A stretch of DNA of 64,000 nt from assembly GCA_014904985.1 (NCBI GenBank), contig MU128918.1, positions 1-64,000 of the forward strand, in the 5' to 3' direction. Under the pieces are notes generated by a model. It worked only from the letters and a program-made list of their open reading frames with translations. It searched no databases and had not been told where the DNA came from. This document shows, piece by piece, positions 25,382 to 36,307 of the stretch; position 1 is the first letter of the stretch; every line of letters begins with the position of its first letter. The position numbers and the translations under genes are program-made. Source of the DNA: Hydnum rufescens UP504 (taxonomy: Eukaryota; Basidiomycota; Agaricomycetes; Cantharellales; Hydnaceae).

Positions 25382-27378
25382 CTACATTGGGATTCTCGTT
25401 TGCGTTCCCCCTCCATCTAACCCTATCACTACCCTCCACACCCGATCCATTCCCTCTCGCATATCATTCTCTACTTGGACCGGTGAATCGAGGCGATAAC
25501 GGCCCATCACACGGCTGTGTTCTCGGATAAGTTTGACCATAAACTGCTGCAGTTCGGAGTGTGTGACATTGGCCAATCCACCCACGGATTTGGGCTTGAA
25601 CACACGAAGGAGACGAGAAAGGGACCTGGGTGGGTTTAATAACGTAGTTCATCCTGGGGTTGGAGAACTTACCATATTTCTCACAGCGATATGAAGGTGC
25701 AGTGTCTGGGAGAGTGCTGACCACGGAATAGGCCAACGCATCGTTCGCCAAAGTCGACATTGCGTTTATAGTGCCTCGTGCGGTTTCCCGCATCATAGGG
25801 CGGGTGGCTTCCCATGCGACAACCCACTGTCCCATCACACCACCCCATAGCGCCCCCCATTTACCGCCCACATCTTGCATTGCCTCTTTAGCCACTTCTT
25901 GAATGGTATCCCGAATCGAGTTCCATGCCTCATCCCACTTCGCATCATCCTGTTATGGGACCATCAGCAGCCATTGGCCGCAAAATGGGGACTAGCGTGC
26001 ATAAAGGCATTAAACCCTGCCGCAATTGGAGCACGCCAATCCCCCCTTGGGCAATCAAACGCGTCTCGACCTGCAAAGGCCACTGTTAGCGAATGAAGGG
26101 CATCCACATCCTCCACCGTGATTGTAATAGTCGGCAATGCACGGCTCGTGGCATCGAGTATGCTAGTCACCACATCGTGACGAGCAGCATCTCGCATAGC
26201 ATCCCTGACGTCGTCTTTCCAAAGAGTGGTTCGCAGTCGTGGAGGCTCGGAAATCTGCCAATACAGAATGGAGTATTGGTCGGAGCGCCAAGAGTAGCGC
26301 TGATTGCATTCTGGGCTGCAGAACGATCTGTATCATCTGCCTTACCGAGGTTCGGAGCATGAGGCGCAAAGCAAGGCGTATGAGCCGTTTTGGCATCGCC
26401 CAGACTAAGCGGGCACGCCATGACACGGCGTGCGACAGTAGTCGCTTCAATTTAGGGAGCATCGTCATGATCGCTATTACTGCTGCATCGGACACCATAG
26501 CGATTAAGGCGTCCGCAGACTTTGTCGATAGTGCATGAGCCAAGGTCTCAGAGAGCGTTTCCCACGGTGAATCGAATGGGAGCGTCTCCCATGGTACTGC
26601 GTGTCGCGCGGTGGCCACGAGGATGGTCCAAGAGAAGAAGTAGCAATTGAAGCGCTGAAGCGTGTAATGTCGTGCCTTGTCGTCTATATGAATGCCAAAA
26701 CAGATTTTAATGATGTTCGAAAGATCCACGTCGCCTCCCTGACAATGCACTTCGGCCAAGGTGTACGAGGTTTTGTCCAACTCAGACAATGAATTAACAT
26801 CCTCAACAGTGTCAATCGATTCGGACCCATCGCTTTTCATGGCGTCCATGGGGTTATCTTCATCGCCCCTGCGGTCCAGACGCAATATGCAGTCGTCGGA
26901 AAGGATGAGAACAATATACTGGTGGGTGAATGGTTCCGATCTCTCCTTACGAAGCTGAAGCATGATGATCTTGGTAGGACGAGGGCCATTGGAGCGATGC
27001 CACTCCATTATCCCATTGTTCTGCCAGTCTGATCCAAACTGGATGCGAAAGGGACCTGCGGATCTGCGTTTCCTGGACAGGGTTACAATTGCGTTGGAGG
27101 ATGGATTCACGGCTGCGAAAGACATGAACTGGTACGAAGGGGTGGGGGCTGACTCCGGATTGCTCTATGCGGGGGTGGAAATAATTGTCCAACGCTCCAA
27201 ATATGGTGCAAGTGAGTTTCAAATGACACCAAGAAACGCTTGAAAAAAGGATCCTAGCCTCCAAATGGCTTTCTGAATCACTTGGCTGTGTATAACAGAA
27301 GCCCCTTATGTATTTATTTCCGAGCGCCCATCCGGCAGCGACGTTGACAATTTTGAGCATGGACCATGGATCCGACAT
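25382..27378 (-). CDS. Lineage-specific fungal protein of unknown function, hydrophobic/amphipathic helices
   Basis: Multi-exon minus-strand gene. Exon 1 starts near 27378 (MSDPWSMLKIVNVAAGWALG). After an intron a long frame (about 27165-26163) carries PTPSYQFMSFAAVNPSSN, HQYIVLILSDDCILRLDRRG and TVEDVNSL. The segment YTLQRFNCYFFSWTILVATARH is a probable membrane-associated segment. Amphipathic repeats rich in Ala, Met and Arg follow (AMREAA, LWKDDV types). Further exons near 26200-25960 and 25895-25600 lead to a last exon ending GLDGGGTQTRIPM at 25382. I remember proteins with the LSDD-ILRLDRRGDEDNP and CYFFSWTI segments from Agaricomycetes only, all uncharacterised. Exon borders are approximate. 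No frame break is evident. Confidence 0.65.
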
Positions 27379-27981
27379 CCCAAGATGTCAGAGAAAGGCA
27401 TCAGGAAAATAACCCGCACGGACTGTCGCATTGTCGTAAAGAATGAGAAAGAACGAAGCTGAGCGCCCCCAGCATTGGAATAGGAAAGTATTGGGCTGGG
27501 TGCAGTTTTGCTCGGACGGGAAACACAGCCTTAAATGAAATTTAACGTAACATCACGTGTCGCATTGGCTCACATGAAGTGTGTGTAATTCTCGATGTAT
27601 AGACCGCAAACAGGGGCTGCCCGGTAGGGCGCCAAGGGCGGTGGGCTCCTTCAGATCGTGTCTTTGGTGGATGCATAGCATAGTTCAATCACGCATGCCG
27701 TGAATACGTCCCTTGCCGTAACAGGGAATCCGCACATCGACATCGGCTCCTTCACTAGCTTCCTTTGTCCGTCGAACATTGCGGCCCAAGATCTCTATTC
27801 CGGGCGATGAGAATGATATGAAAAGCATTCAACGCCAGAATCGGCAAGATGTGCAACCCCACTGGACCCCCCTCTCCCCCCACCCCAATTCCCCAATTCA
27901 TGTCACCAAGAAATAGAAACCGATTACAACAAAGCCAAGCAAGCAAGCGACCAAACAATCAAACACCCCCCCCCCCCAGCA
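27379..27981. other. Intergenic region, unknown gene to OPT copy 2
   Basis: From 27660 on it is the duplicated 3' flank of the OPT unit. About 27815-27985 is a stretch absent from copy 1 and includes an uninterrupted poly-C tract at about 27965-27977. Confidence 0.6.
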
Positions 27982-30900
27982 TCATAGGACCTTACAGTGG
28001 TCTACATTCCCCGAGGGGTTGCCCCACCATCTAGGAAAGGGCCGCGCTTTCCCACTCGCACCGTACACCGCAAAACTGAGGATGAAGATCATAACTTGTG
28101 CTCCCCCATCGAGGGCACCTAGGCGTATGCGCGTTAATCTCACAGCTTTTCAAAACCAGATGTCAAGATTCTCGATTTACCTCCAAGAACGTAGATGTAT
28201 TTTCGATACCACCCCTATCATGTGTGCAGAGCGCTGTGAGTAAGCAAATCCGATATTGATGACCCACACGTACCGGGTGATATCGCCGCACCCATACTTG
28301 AGACACGATCCCAGTGAGTATGGAGCTTAGGATGATCGAATTCACGCCCGACGACATCCATCCAGCATACTTTCCACTTTAATGTGAGCCTCGGAATCGC
28401 ACGGTAGTTATGCTGAATGAGGACGTACCATATATATGACAGGAAGAATGATGGTATCAACTTTTATCCCGGCGATCACAGGCCATCGCTATAAGAGATT
28501 CAAAATTTGCATCGGAGATTCGACTTGGAGATAATAGGTTGTGCCTACCTTGAATATGATATATTGTACAGCGGTCGGGATCATTCCCAAAATGAGACCT
28601 AAAGGCACCTTGAGGGGGGGGGGGGGCACGGAATCATCAGTTCGCAAGTCTACGACGGGACCGCTGGACCGAACATGCTGGACCTACCCAAATATAGTGT
28701 CCGTGAGCACCATAGATCTTCCCCGCAAGGGACCAGGTCACAGCAGCTGAATTGAGAGACTGGACATCGGCTCCAGACCAAACGTTTGTACCCCTCGGAT
28801 CAAGGAGCGTGGCGCGCTGCGAGGAAACTATGCTCGCCATCACCGCGTAGTTCACACATGCGCCAACGATCGTTCCCCACACTTGAGCAGAGAAGAGAAC
28901 TCTGGGTGGAATTTTCAAATATTGGCCCATTTTCAAGTCTCCGGCGAGGCCGATAGATGTTGAAACGACATCCTATCGTGTCTTTGTAAGCCACTTTCAT
29001 TCGTTCGTTCGGACAGGATCTCTCGAACTTACGTGACTCCACATTGAAAAGTACAGGTTAGACACGGGTTTTCCTAGAGAAACAGGCCATGCCATAAAGT
29101 CCATTTTCAGGAGATGGGGGGGAGGGGGAAGCAGGTGCTCACCAGGATGGAGGGCGCCGGCAACCATTTTCATCTGAAAACAATGCTTCAGCTAGGGCCA
29201 GATCTAGGCTGAGCCACCAAGAATTGGACGGACCAACTGATTCGTCGCAATGCCATTACCGAGACGTGCAAAAAGCAGATTCGAGAACGGGGCTATAAAA
29301 CTGCCCAGAAGCAGTGCCTGATTAAACGTTAGTCTCGATCCACCATCCAGGGAGGGAGGGACCTACAATAATATAGCCATATACTGGTAATGTGGTGGAC
29401 CCCTTCAGAACGACGATTAAACCTATGGATGAATGATTAACCGCTGAGTACAGAAAGACGGTTCGAAGGCAAATGGGTACCTGCGAAGAAAGCAAGAACC
29501 AAAAGGAGTCCGTACCACCACCATGGTACTTCCCTGTACTTTTGCATAGCCTGAACACGAGACAAACGGTGAGACGAGGCGACGTAAAGACCATGAAGAC
29601 ACCCACCACCCAATGGCGATCAGGCTGCTTTCCTGCTCTTGCCAACTTGAACGACTCTTGTACATACCCTCTCCAGAAGAGAAGACAGTGAGCGAGAAGG
29701 CCTCCAATCTTAAACGGACTCGATATGAGATCGAAGAGAATGAGGATAGGCGTCTGCACTCACCGACCAGCACGCAGTCATGTATGTCCACACGGTCGGC
29801 CCTGCGAGCTGTGGAAGGCCTTCAATCTGCAGTGCCGTGTCATTTAAACGAAATGAGGGTCCGAATACGAAGGTTTGATTGTACCGCGTGCCGTTGAGAG
29901 TAAAGATCGAAGTGGAAAGCATCGGATAATTCTTTGCCTTTATGAGGACGTAAAGGTCAGATAGTGCGGAAAGAAGACAAGAGATGATAGGGGGGGCGTA
30001 CGTTCCACACATTGCCATAGTAGATGCCGGCCATAGCAGCATAGCATATTATAAACCCAATCCATGAGTTTCCTTGCTGTAGGAGCGGAAGACTGCGAAC
30101 CACATAAAATGAGTTACATTCAGGGACGGATCATTGGCAAGTGCTGAAAATGATACGGACGCCAAGTATGTACTACCAATATATTGCCAGTCCAGGCTGA
30201 TAGATCCCAACCCGAGGCCTTCGTTACCATTAGCACCTCCGAATATATTCGTAAACACAGCTCGAGTGTTCGGACTAGCGTGAACAGAGGCAAGACAGAA
30301 TACTGATATTCCGTTCAGAGTCGGAAAGCTACCGAAATAGGTCCAATCAGAACCCCCCATTCCAATTTGCACAGTATTGAAACGCTCACATGTAGGCGGG
30401 AAAAATTTCCCATATTGCCATTCCTGTAAATGAGTACCAAAACATCCGGATTCGTTTTGAGGTTGTGGCCATGTCCCAGTGCAATGCTACGAAAATGGAA
30501 GAAATGTGGGGATAAAAATAGAGGATAAAAGGGAAGACATTACGAACACTGGAAAACAGTGACAGTAGGGAGCTGGCCCCAATACACCATCTCGGCAGGA
30601 TCTGTAGGGAGGAAATCATTGGATTGCGTGTTTCCCGAACGTATCTGTCCACTCTACAGACCTATGGCGACAAAGGAATGAGTATAACGCAAAACGAGAG
30701 AGTGGAAGAACACACAGTGAGGGGTCTTAAGATGCCCACAAGGCCATAACCAAATACAGCGGTGCTAAAAGTAGCCAAGATGGCGGTAGCAGCAGTCACG
30801 GAAGCGTCGTAGAACAACTGTGAGATGTGTGAGCACGGTACTGCATTCAGATGGCCAACGTATTTGCCTTTTGGACAGCAAAATTATTCACTGCAGACGA

Positions 30901-31930
30901 TCCGCCGGAAGCGGTTGAGGCGATGATAGTAGCCACAACGTGCTGAAGCGAAGGGTCAATTTTGATCGTCTTGGGCATCCCACCCACGCTTTGGCTTACC
31001 TCTTTCAATCCAAAGGCGCCAGGATTAACGAAGTGTGCTGCTTTTGCTGCCCTCACCCATCCACGTGCTTCAAAGATATGTCGCTGTGGAAGTAAGACGG
31101 CCCACACATTCCCAAACCTGACGAGAAGGACGATGAAGAGATTATCGGGTGCAAAATGGCTGTAACGACCAACGTATAGAGAATAAGCATAAGAAAAATT
31201 CCTGAGACGGTGACAGCGGTGGGCTTGAAGATGTAAATCTATAAACATGTATTGAGTTAAAGTTTGGTAATAAGCCATCGTTGACCGCATATACCTGGGA
31301 AAGTGCGGCCCCAAGCCAGCGATGACGGTCCCCAAGAAAAATGAACGGAATGTCAAAGCGGGATCACCATCATCTCTATCGTCAACAACAAAATTCGAAA
31401 CATCGGCTCCTGATTGAATGACGGGTTTCCCGTTGACCAACATCGTGTCGTCGGCGATGTCTTTGGAACTCCCGTCATCGGGCTCGAACTTGTCGCCAGA
31501 GCCACTAGATAGCTTCTCATCAAGTGCTGTGGGAAGCTGGAGCGAAGGATCCTGGGGAGTGCCTTGACTATCCCGCGAGGCAGGGGAAGGCATTATGGTG
31601 CCAGAGGGAAGTCAACCTTGGGGGATATTAATATTGGGGGTTAAGAGATGGCCCTAACGAAAAAACAAAAGGAGGGCTAGGGTGATGGCGGACTGGTGAA
31701 TATTAATGGTGCAAAGGGTTGAGGACGACGAGAAGCAGCATGCGGTTTACCCATTTTGGCCATGAGGGGATGCAAAGATTAACAGCACTAGCCCAAAACA
31801 TATTGTTGATCGTTACATAAAGGTATTCGCGGGCTCCTTCTCCGCATTGTGTCTCAGGATGCTGGATACCGGGAAACGTTGGCCAGCTTCTACCGCACTG
31901 GAGAGATTTCCAATGATATTCGGTGCCAGA
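27660..31930. repeat. Segmental duplication unit 2 (OPT gene with both flanks)
   Basis: Second copy of the unit at 16130-20230, same orientation. About 170 bp longer because of the poly-C-containing stretch at its 3' end. Homology ends near 31930 upstream of the gene. Confidence 0.9.
27982..31593 (-). CDS. Oligopeptide transporter, OPT family (copy 2), possible frameshift in exon 1
   Basis: Paralogue of the gene at 16310-19902 with the same exon layout. ATG at 31593 (MPSPASRDSQGTPQDPS), TGA at 27984-27982. All OPT blocks are present (HFVNPGAFGLKE, IFGGANGNEGLGL, PPRVLFSAQVWGTIVG, FPRWWGNPSGN). The last residues differ from copy 1 because the 3' sequence diverges right after the DHC codons. 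At the end of exon 1, GGCTTGGGGCCGC lacks one base relative to copy 1 (GGCTTGGGAGCTGC), which shifts the frame before the first intron (31307-31313). Unless splicing compensates or the base is an assembly error, this copy is broken. The remaining exons show no further damage, arguing for a recent event or an error. Confidence 0.8.
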
Positions 31931-33114
31931 TAGCATAGCCAACCCACTTCGAAATCTGGAAGATTGGCTCTTAGCGTGTGGTGGACAACCGGAATCACGC
32001 TATGGCGCAATGGAGCAATATTATTTGGAAGCTTGAGGACCACACGGACACAAGAGGTGCCTTAATGTGTCCACACGCATCCAAGACAAGTAGATTCCAT
32101 TACGGTACCGAACGCAATGCAGTCAGCCTTGCTATCCATCGCCAGCGTGATGAGTGTCGAGAATGCTCTTAGATCTCCACATCACGTAATATTTAAATAT
32201 GCCCACCCAACTTTGGGTCCGAGCCAAGACAAGGCTTCATTAATTGGACCACTGGTGGCTCCTGTCGATTAGACTCGTCCGCACCAATGCCTTTGAGAAG
32301 AAACGGCGGAAACTCCCGGAGGGGACACAAACAAATAGTCTGGTCAGAAATGGTATGTCGGGGTTGGAAATAACGGCCCAGTGCATCTCGTGAATCCTCC
32401 AGCTTCTCGAATGCTTCTCCAACTGTGTATTATACATTGTGCAATTGAACCCACCCTACACCAAGCTTAGTCCAAGCCAACAGATGGGTGTGCTGCAAAC
32501 CAATGCTATCATCATGCTCGAGGACCTTGGCTCCAAGATTTTATCCACCATTTCCTGGTTTAATTTGGCAAGCCTCCTCTCCTCCGCCTCCAATGCCTCG
32601 CACGATGATGTTGTAAAAAGTGAGTCATCAAAGTCTCGGGTTAAACGCGTAGCATCCCGTCCGGAGGGACATGCCAATGTGACAGATGCATTGAAGTTGT
32701 GTGGTCCATAATATCGCCTATCCTCACGGCCGATAATCTGCAAATATCAGAGCATGTCTTGGAGGACTCAGGACTCGACTCAATTCGACTTATTCAGTCG
32801 GCAGCACTAGGCCGCTCCGCCATTTTGCAGGACTGACACGCAGGAATCACTGGTTTTCGGCGATGCTGCTCATGCGTTATTGGCAGGATATCCGATCGAG
32901 TGGCTCTGCCGCTATTTTTCAAATTCCTGCTGGTCTTGGCGGCCCAGATTCCCAGGTAAAATAGGCGGGGCCTCTGAGTAAAGTGTGCGTGCGCACCCAC
33001 GTGATAGTGCTGCATTCCAGGACCCTCCGCTTTTCCGTCATCTCTTCGTTATCCTCCTCCCTTGTCTTTTGTTTCAGACTTGCTGCGTGTTTCCGTTTCC
33101 CGACCTCTTCTCCA
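31594..33114. other. Intergenic region upstream of OPT copy 2
   Basis: 31600-31930 is the duplicated OPT upstream DNA. A minus-strand frame at 32743-32456 has a helical EALEAEERRLAKLNQEM segment but no recognised family. 33000-33114 is CT-rich and resembles a fungal pyrimidine-rich promoter before the plus-strand frames that follow. Confidence 0.35.
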
Positions 33115-33706
33115 TATGATTTTTCCCTTGTTCCATGTAGCTCGCCGCAGAACAAACACCGAAAAATTCAACATCAGCCCCCGCTGAAAAACAAACCATT
33201 TATACGTGCGCTCAAGATCAACGGATGAAGAATCCTCGAGAAAAGCAGCACTCCCGCCTCAATCCTTGTTTTCCCAACTCCTAAAGGCTTCTCATTGATA
33301 AAGAGGAATTCGACAACTCCTGCGTCAGAGAATCCACTGGGATCAGATAATGACGATAAAATGGAAAGGCCTTCTGTCGGTTCCAGGCTGACGGATTTCT
33401 TATTTGGGAGACATACTGTACTGACATTGCTACCAAACAGAGATGAACGGAAGTAGTTTTTTTTCTTTCTCATTACTTACCCAAATAGATCTATGTGTGT
33501 TTCTCTCCAACAACAAGAATGCAAACGATGAGCTGGTAGCGCGCTCTGCCGGGCAGCCGGCCTTAGTCGTTATCATGACAAAGTACATATGCAATTTGGA
33601 AGTGAGGCCTTGCCTATCCAGTTTGTCAACAATCAGGTAATCATATACCGTGGCCTCGTGGCAGTCATCAATCCCAAATACAGTGTTGACCCAAGTGCAC
33701 TACATA
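33115..33706 (+). CDS. Possible small unassigned gene (exon-like frames)
   Basis: Preceded by a CT-rich stretch. A frame opening at ATG 33115 (MIFPLFHVARRR) is followed by protein-like pieces in different frames: RSRSTDEESSRKAALPPQ (33205-33290), then SENPLGSDNDDKMERPSVG and RLTDFLFGRHTVL (33295-33450). After a plausible intron ending CCCAAATAG (33489) a last piece reads FGSEALPIQFVNNQVIIYRG and ends in TGA near 33711. No single splicing scheme joins all pieces without a frame break. Family unknown. Confidence 0.3.
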
Positions 33707-33884
33707 GATGAGAAAGAGCATGCATGAATCATGTAAATGTTCGTTAGGTTTTAGAGTCGTGATTAACGTGCATCGTCGTGGTTGCGTGAAAAAGACTGAA
33801 GGCTTGGACCATCGAATTATCGAGCAGCCGAACACAAGGAAGCCCCTCAAAGCTATCCTAGATAGCCGATTGGTAACCAGCTCC

Positions 33885-34977
33885 TTAGAGATTTACTGTG
33901 TGCACTCCGAGGGATATTTCCAAGCTCCGCAATGCGAAGTCGATTATCGTGTACCCCTTGCGAGCCCTCATTCTATGCACCGAACGATCAGTTTTGAAAG
34001 ACTTCGACAAACGAAAAAAGGGCAAGCAGTTGACTGCCTAGGTACGCACGCCGTCTCAAAGTTTTCTGGGAAACGCTCTTCCAACAACAAAGTCTCGAGC
34101 GTGGCCACGTCTCCATCGACGGCATCGTATATCAAGCTTGCGTTGGACGTGGCGAAGAATCGCTGCGAGCCCGAAATGGAGAAGACTGGATTATTCTTTT
34201 TCGACTGCGCGAGGCGTAGCGAGAAGAAACGGGAGAGATCGCCTGGTGTGACCTGCCCTTTGGGGTGCTCGGGAGTGACAGGTCCAGAGGCGGAGGCGAG
34301 TAAGCTTTCGATGAGATCGCGGGCAGGGACAGATTGGTCGGGTTGGAAGAATGCATCATGGCCTAACGATTGGGGATCAGGTCACAAATAGAAGAGAGAC
34401 GTAGGGTCTTTAACGTACGGAGAAGGCTTGCATCGTGCTCGATAATGTTGTGGCCAGCCAGGTCTGCAAGATCGAGTGTAGAGCGCCCAAAAAGATTCGC
34501 AGAGGCATTGGTCGTATTCCGCGTCAACGTAGGCGCGAAATTCCACGTGTCTTCAAGAGCTTTGTTGAACATCCCCTTGGTAATATTTCGTCCATCCCGG
34601 GGCAGTATCCCGTGGTTGGCCATGGCATCTGGGGAACCACGGCCGCGTAGGTACATCAGAAGACTGCAGGACTGTTTGAAAGACTACTCACTCAACCCAG
34701 GGCACGGTGAGCGCGAGTCAGTAGCCTTGGGGGGGATGAATTCCGGCCACAGACCATTGTGCCCTGGCTTGCCCTCTTTCACCACAGACCCCTTTTTCAA
34801 GCGAGGTGTTAGCATGTTGATAATGCAGAGGCCCACATCCCAAAGGATTAGCGCCAAGGATACGGCAAATTTGACGAGTGTGACGGCGAGAAAACGCAAG
34901 ATGCCAAGGGGAAGCTTGATCAAGCCCCACAATGTCACTTTGAGTATGAGGAAGAACCTGTCGAAGAAGAAGATCAT
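33885..34977 (-). CDS. Heme-thiolate peroxidase (chloroperoxidase/unspecific peroxygenase-like) with hydrophobic N-terminal region
   Basis: Four exons: 34977-34692, 34628-34419, 34362-34046, 34001-33885; 930 nt, 309 residues, all junctions in phase. The proximal heme-ligand Cys is Cys92 in SPCPGLNAMANHG. The acid-base Glu lies in EHD (159-161, IIEHDASLL). RLAQSKKNNP, QRFFATSNASLI, and LEERFPENF follow in family order. Such enzymes use H2O2 for halogenation or oxygenation. Residues 1-55 are not a simple signal peptide: they form a long run of hydrophobic residues with regularly spaced Lys/Arg (LILKVTLWGLIKLPLGILRF). The protein is therefore probably membrane-attached. A TATATAG element lies just upstream. 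Confidence 0.9.
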
Positions 34978-35009
34978 GGCTGACCGGTGTTGAAAAAGAG
35001 AGATAGTGA

Positions 35010-35019
35010 TCCTATATAG
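35010..35019 (-). promoter_or_regulatory. TATA-like element of the peroxidase gene
   Basis: CCTATATAGA on the plus strand (TATATAGG in gene direction), about 35 bp upstream of the ATG at 34977. Position this close to the ATG implies a very short 5'UTR. Confidence 0.4.
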
Positions 35020-36307
35020 AACACCGAAGGCTGTCAACCTGTCAAACCAATCGAACTTGATGATAAAATTAAGGGCATCCCATGAGCCCGGGAGTCTGGG
35101 TCAGCTCAGAAGGCCACGCGACTATGGGATTGCGGGGGATACCCAGCCATTTGGAGCTGCGTGGCCTGGCACAGTGGCTGGCCATTTTGAATGCACTCTA
35201 GTACCCTGGCATGGGATAGCTTGCTCTCCAGGCGCATCATTCGAGAACAGTGGCCCATCTCAGCCATTCAGTCACGCTGTCACACATTGAATTGAACTAA
35301 ATCTGGTCGTGTCACCGGCCACGTGTCAGGAATGATCTTCATAGTTTCTCGTAGCCGGACTCCACGCTAGAATGGATACTGTACTGCAGCAGACCCCTCA
35401 ATTCTACTTGCAAATGAGCAAAACTTTCTTTTTGATCTAACTTTAGGCTTTGGTGAACAAAGCAAGAAAGTGTGAAAGGTTGGTTGCGAGGACGCTGCTG
35501 ACTCTTGTCAGCATCGAACCCCTTGGGAACGCTAACTCTTGTAGAAAACTCTTCGGATCCGGCGGCCCTCAAGAAATTGGAGTTTGTTGGGGGCCCCGTT
35601 GGCTTTCCTTTTCACGGGCATTCATCAGAATTGAGCGGTTTTTGTTACACCTGGGCAAACATTCTGTTCGCAAAATTTCATCGGCAGCTTTTACCAGCAG
35701 GGAATCTGGTCACAGGTGCTTATCTGCTCCGAGCTGTTATGTCACAAGACAAGGAATGGGATCTTCCGCAAGTCATCTTAAAGAGGGAAGAGGCTTGATT
35801 GTACCACTTGGTGGCATTCCTGTCGGTCTTATCACCTTCTCTCCATTACTCGCCTTGTCAATATTACAATTTCCACATTTGACAATCATACGGGTGTCTT
35901 CATGCTATAACCCAGATTTGCCACAACGAGGAAACCCGACGATGTGAGGCATCACAATTCTCCGGGCTCTGCTTCCCCTCGGATCGGGAGTGCTGAGTCT
36001 CAGCACTCAGGGTCATATAGAACATTCAGTTCCGCTTGATTTAATCTCCGGAGGTAACTATCAGGGCTCCCCCGAAACAAGGGATGGGCAAGTTTCTCAA
36101 GTCTCGCTGTGTACATACTATATTTGAGAGTAGTGACATCAAGAAGGAGGGGCATATAGTATAAGACTCGCCAAGTACGCGCCGTCACTGAAGATACGCC
36201 TCAAACAGAAATAGGAGCAAAGTGTAAGTGCGAAGCAGATAATGATCAAGAAAGGGTTCATTAGCGACGGAAAACGAGCAGAAGCCAGCAGCCAGTAGCA
36301 GACACCA
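35020..36307. other. Intergenic region, peroxidase to Rec8-like gene
   Basis: A plus-strand frame at 35505-35798 (MSASNPLGTLTLVE ... VILKREEA, 97 codons) is the longest clean one but matches nothing I know. Nothing else recognised. Confidence 0.35.

Noticed and set aside
33708..34391. 227-codon plus-strand ORF
   Set aside because: Antisense shadow of the heme-thiolate peroxidase exons.
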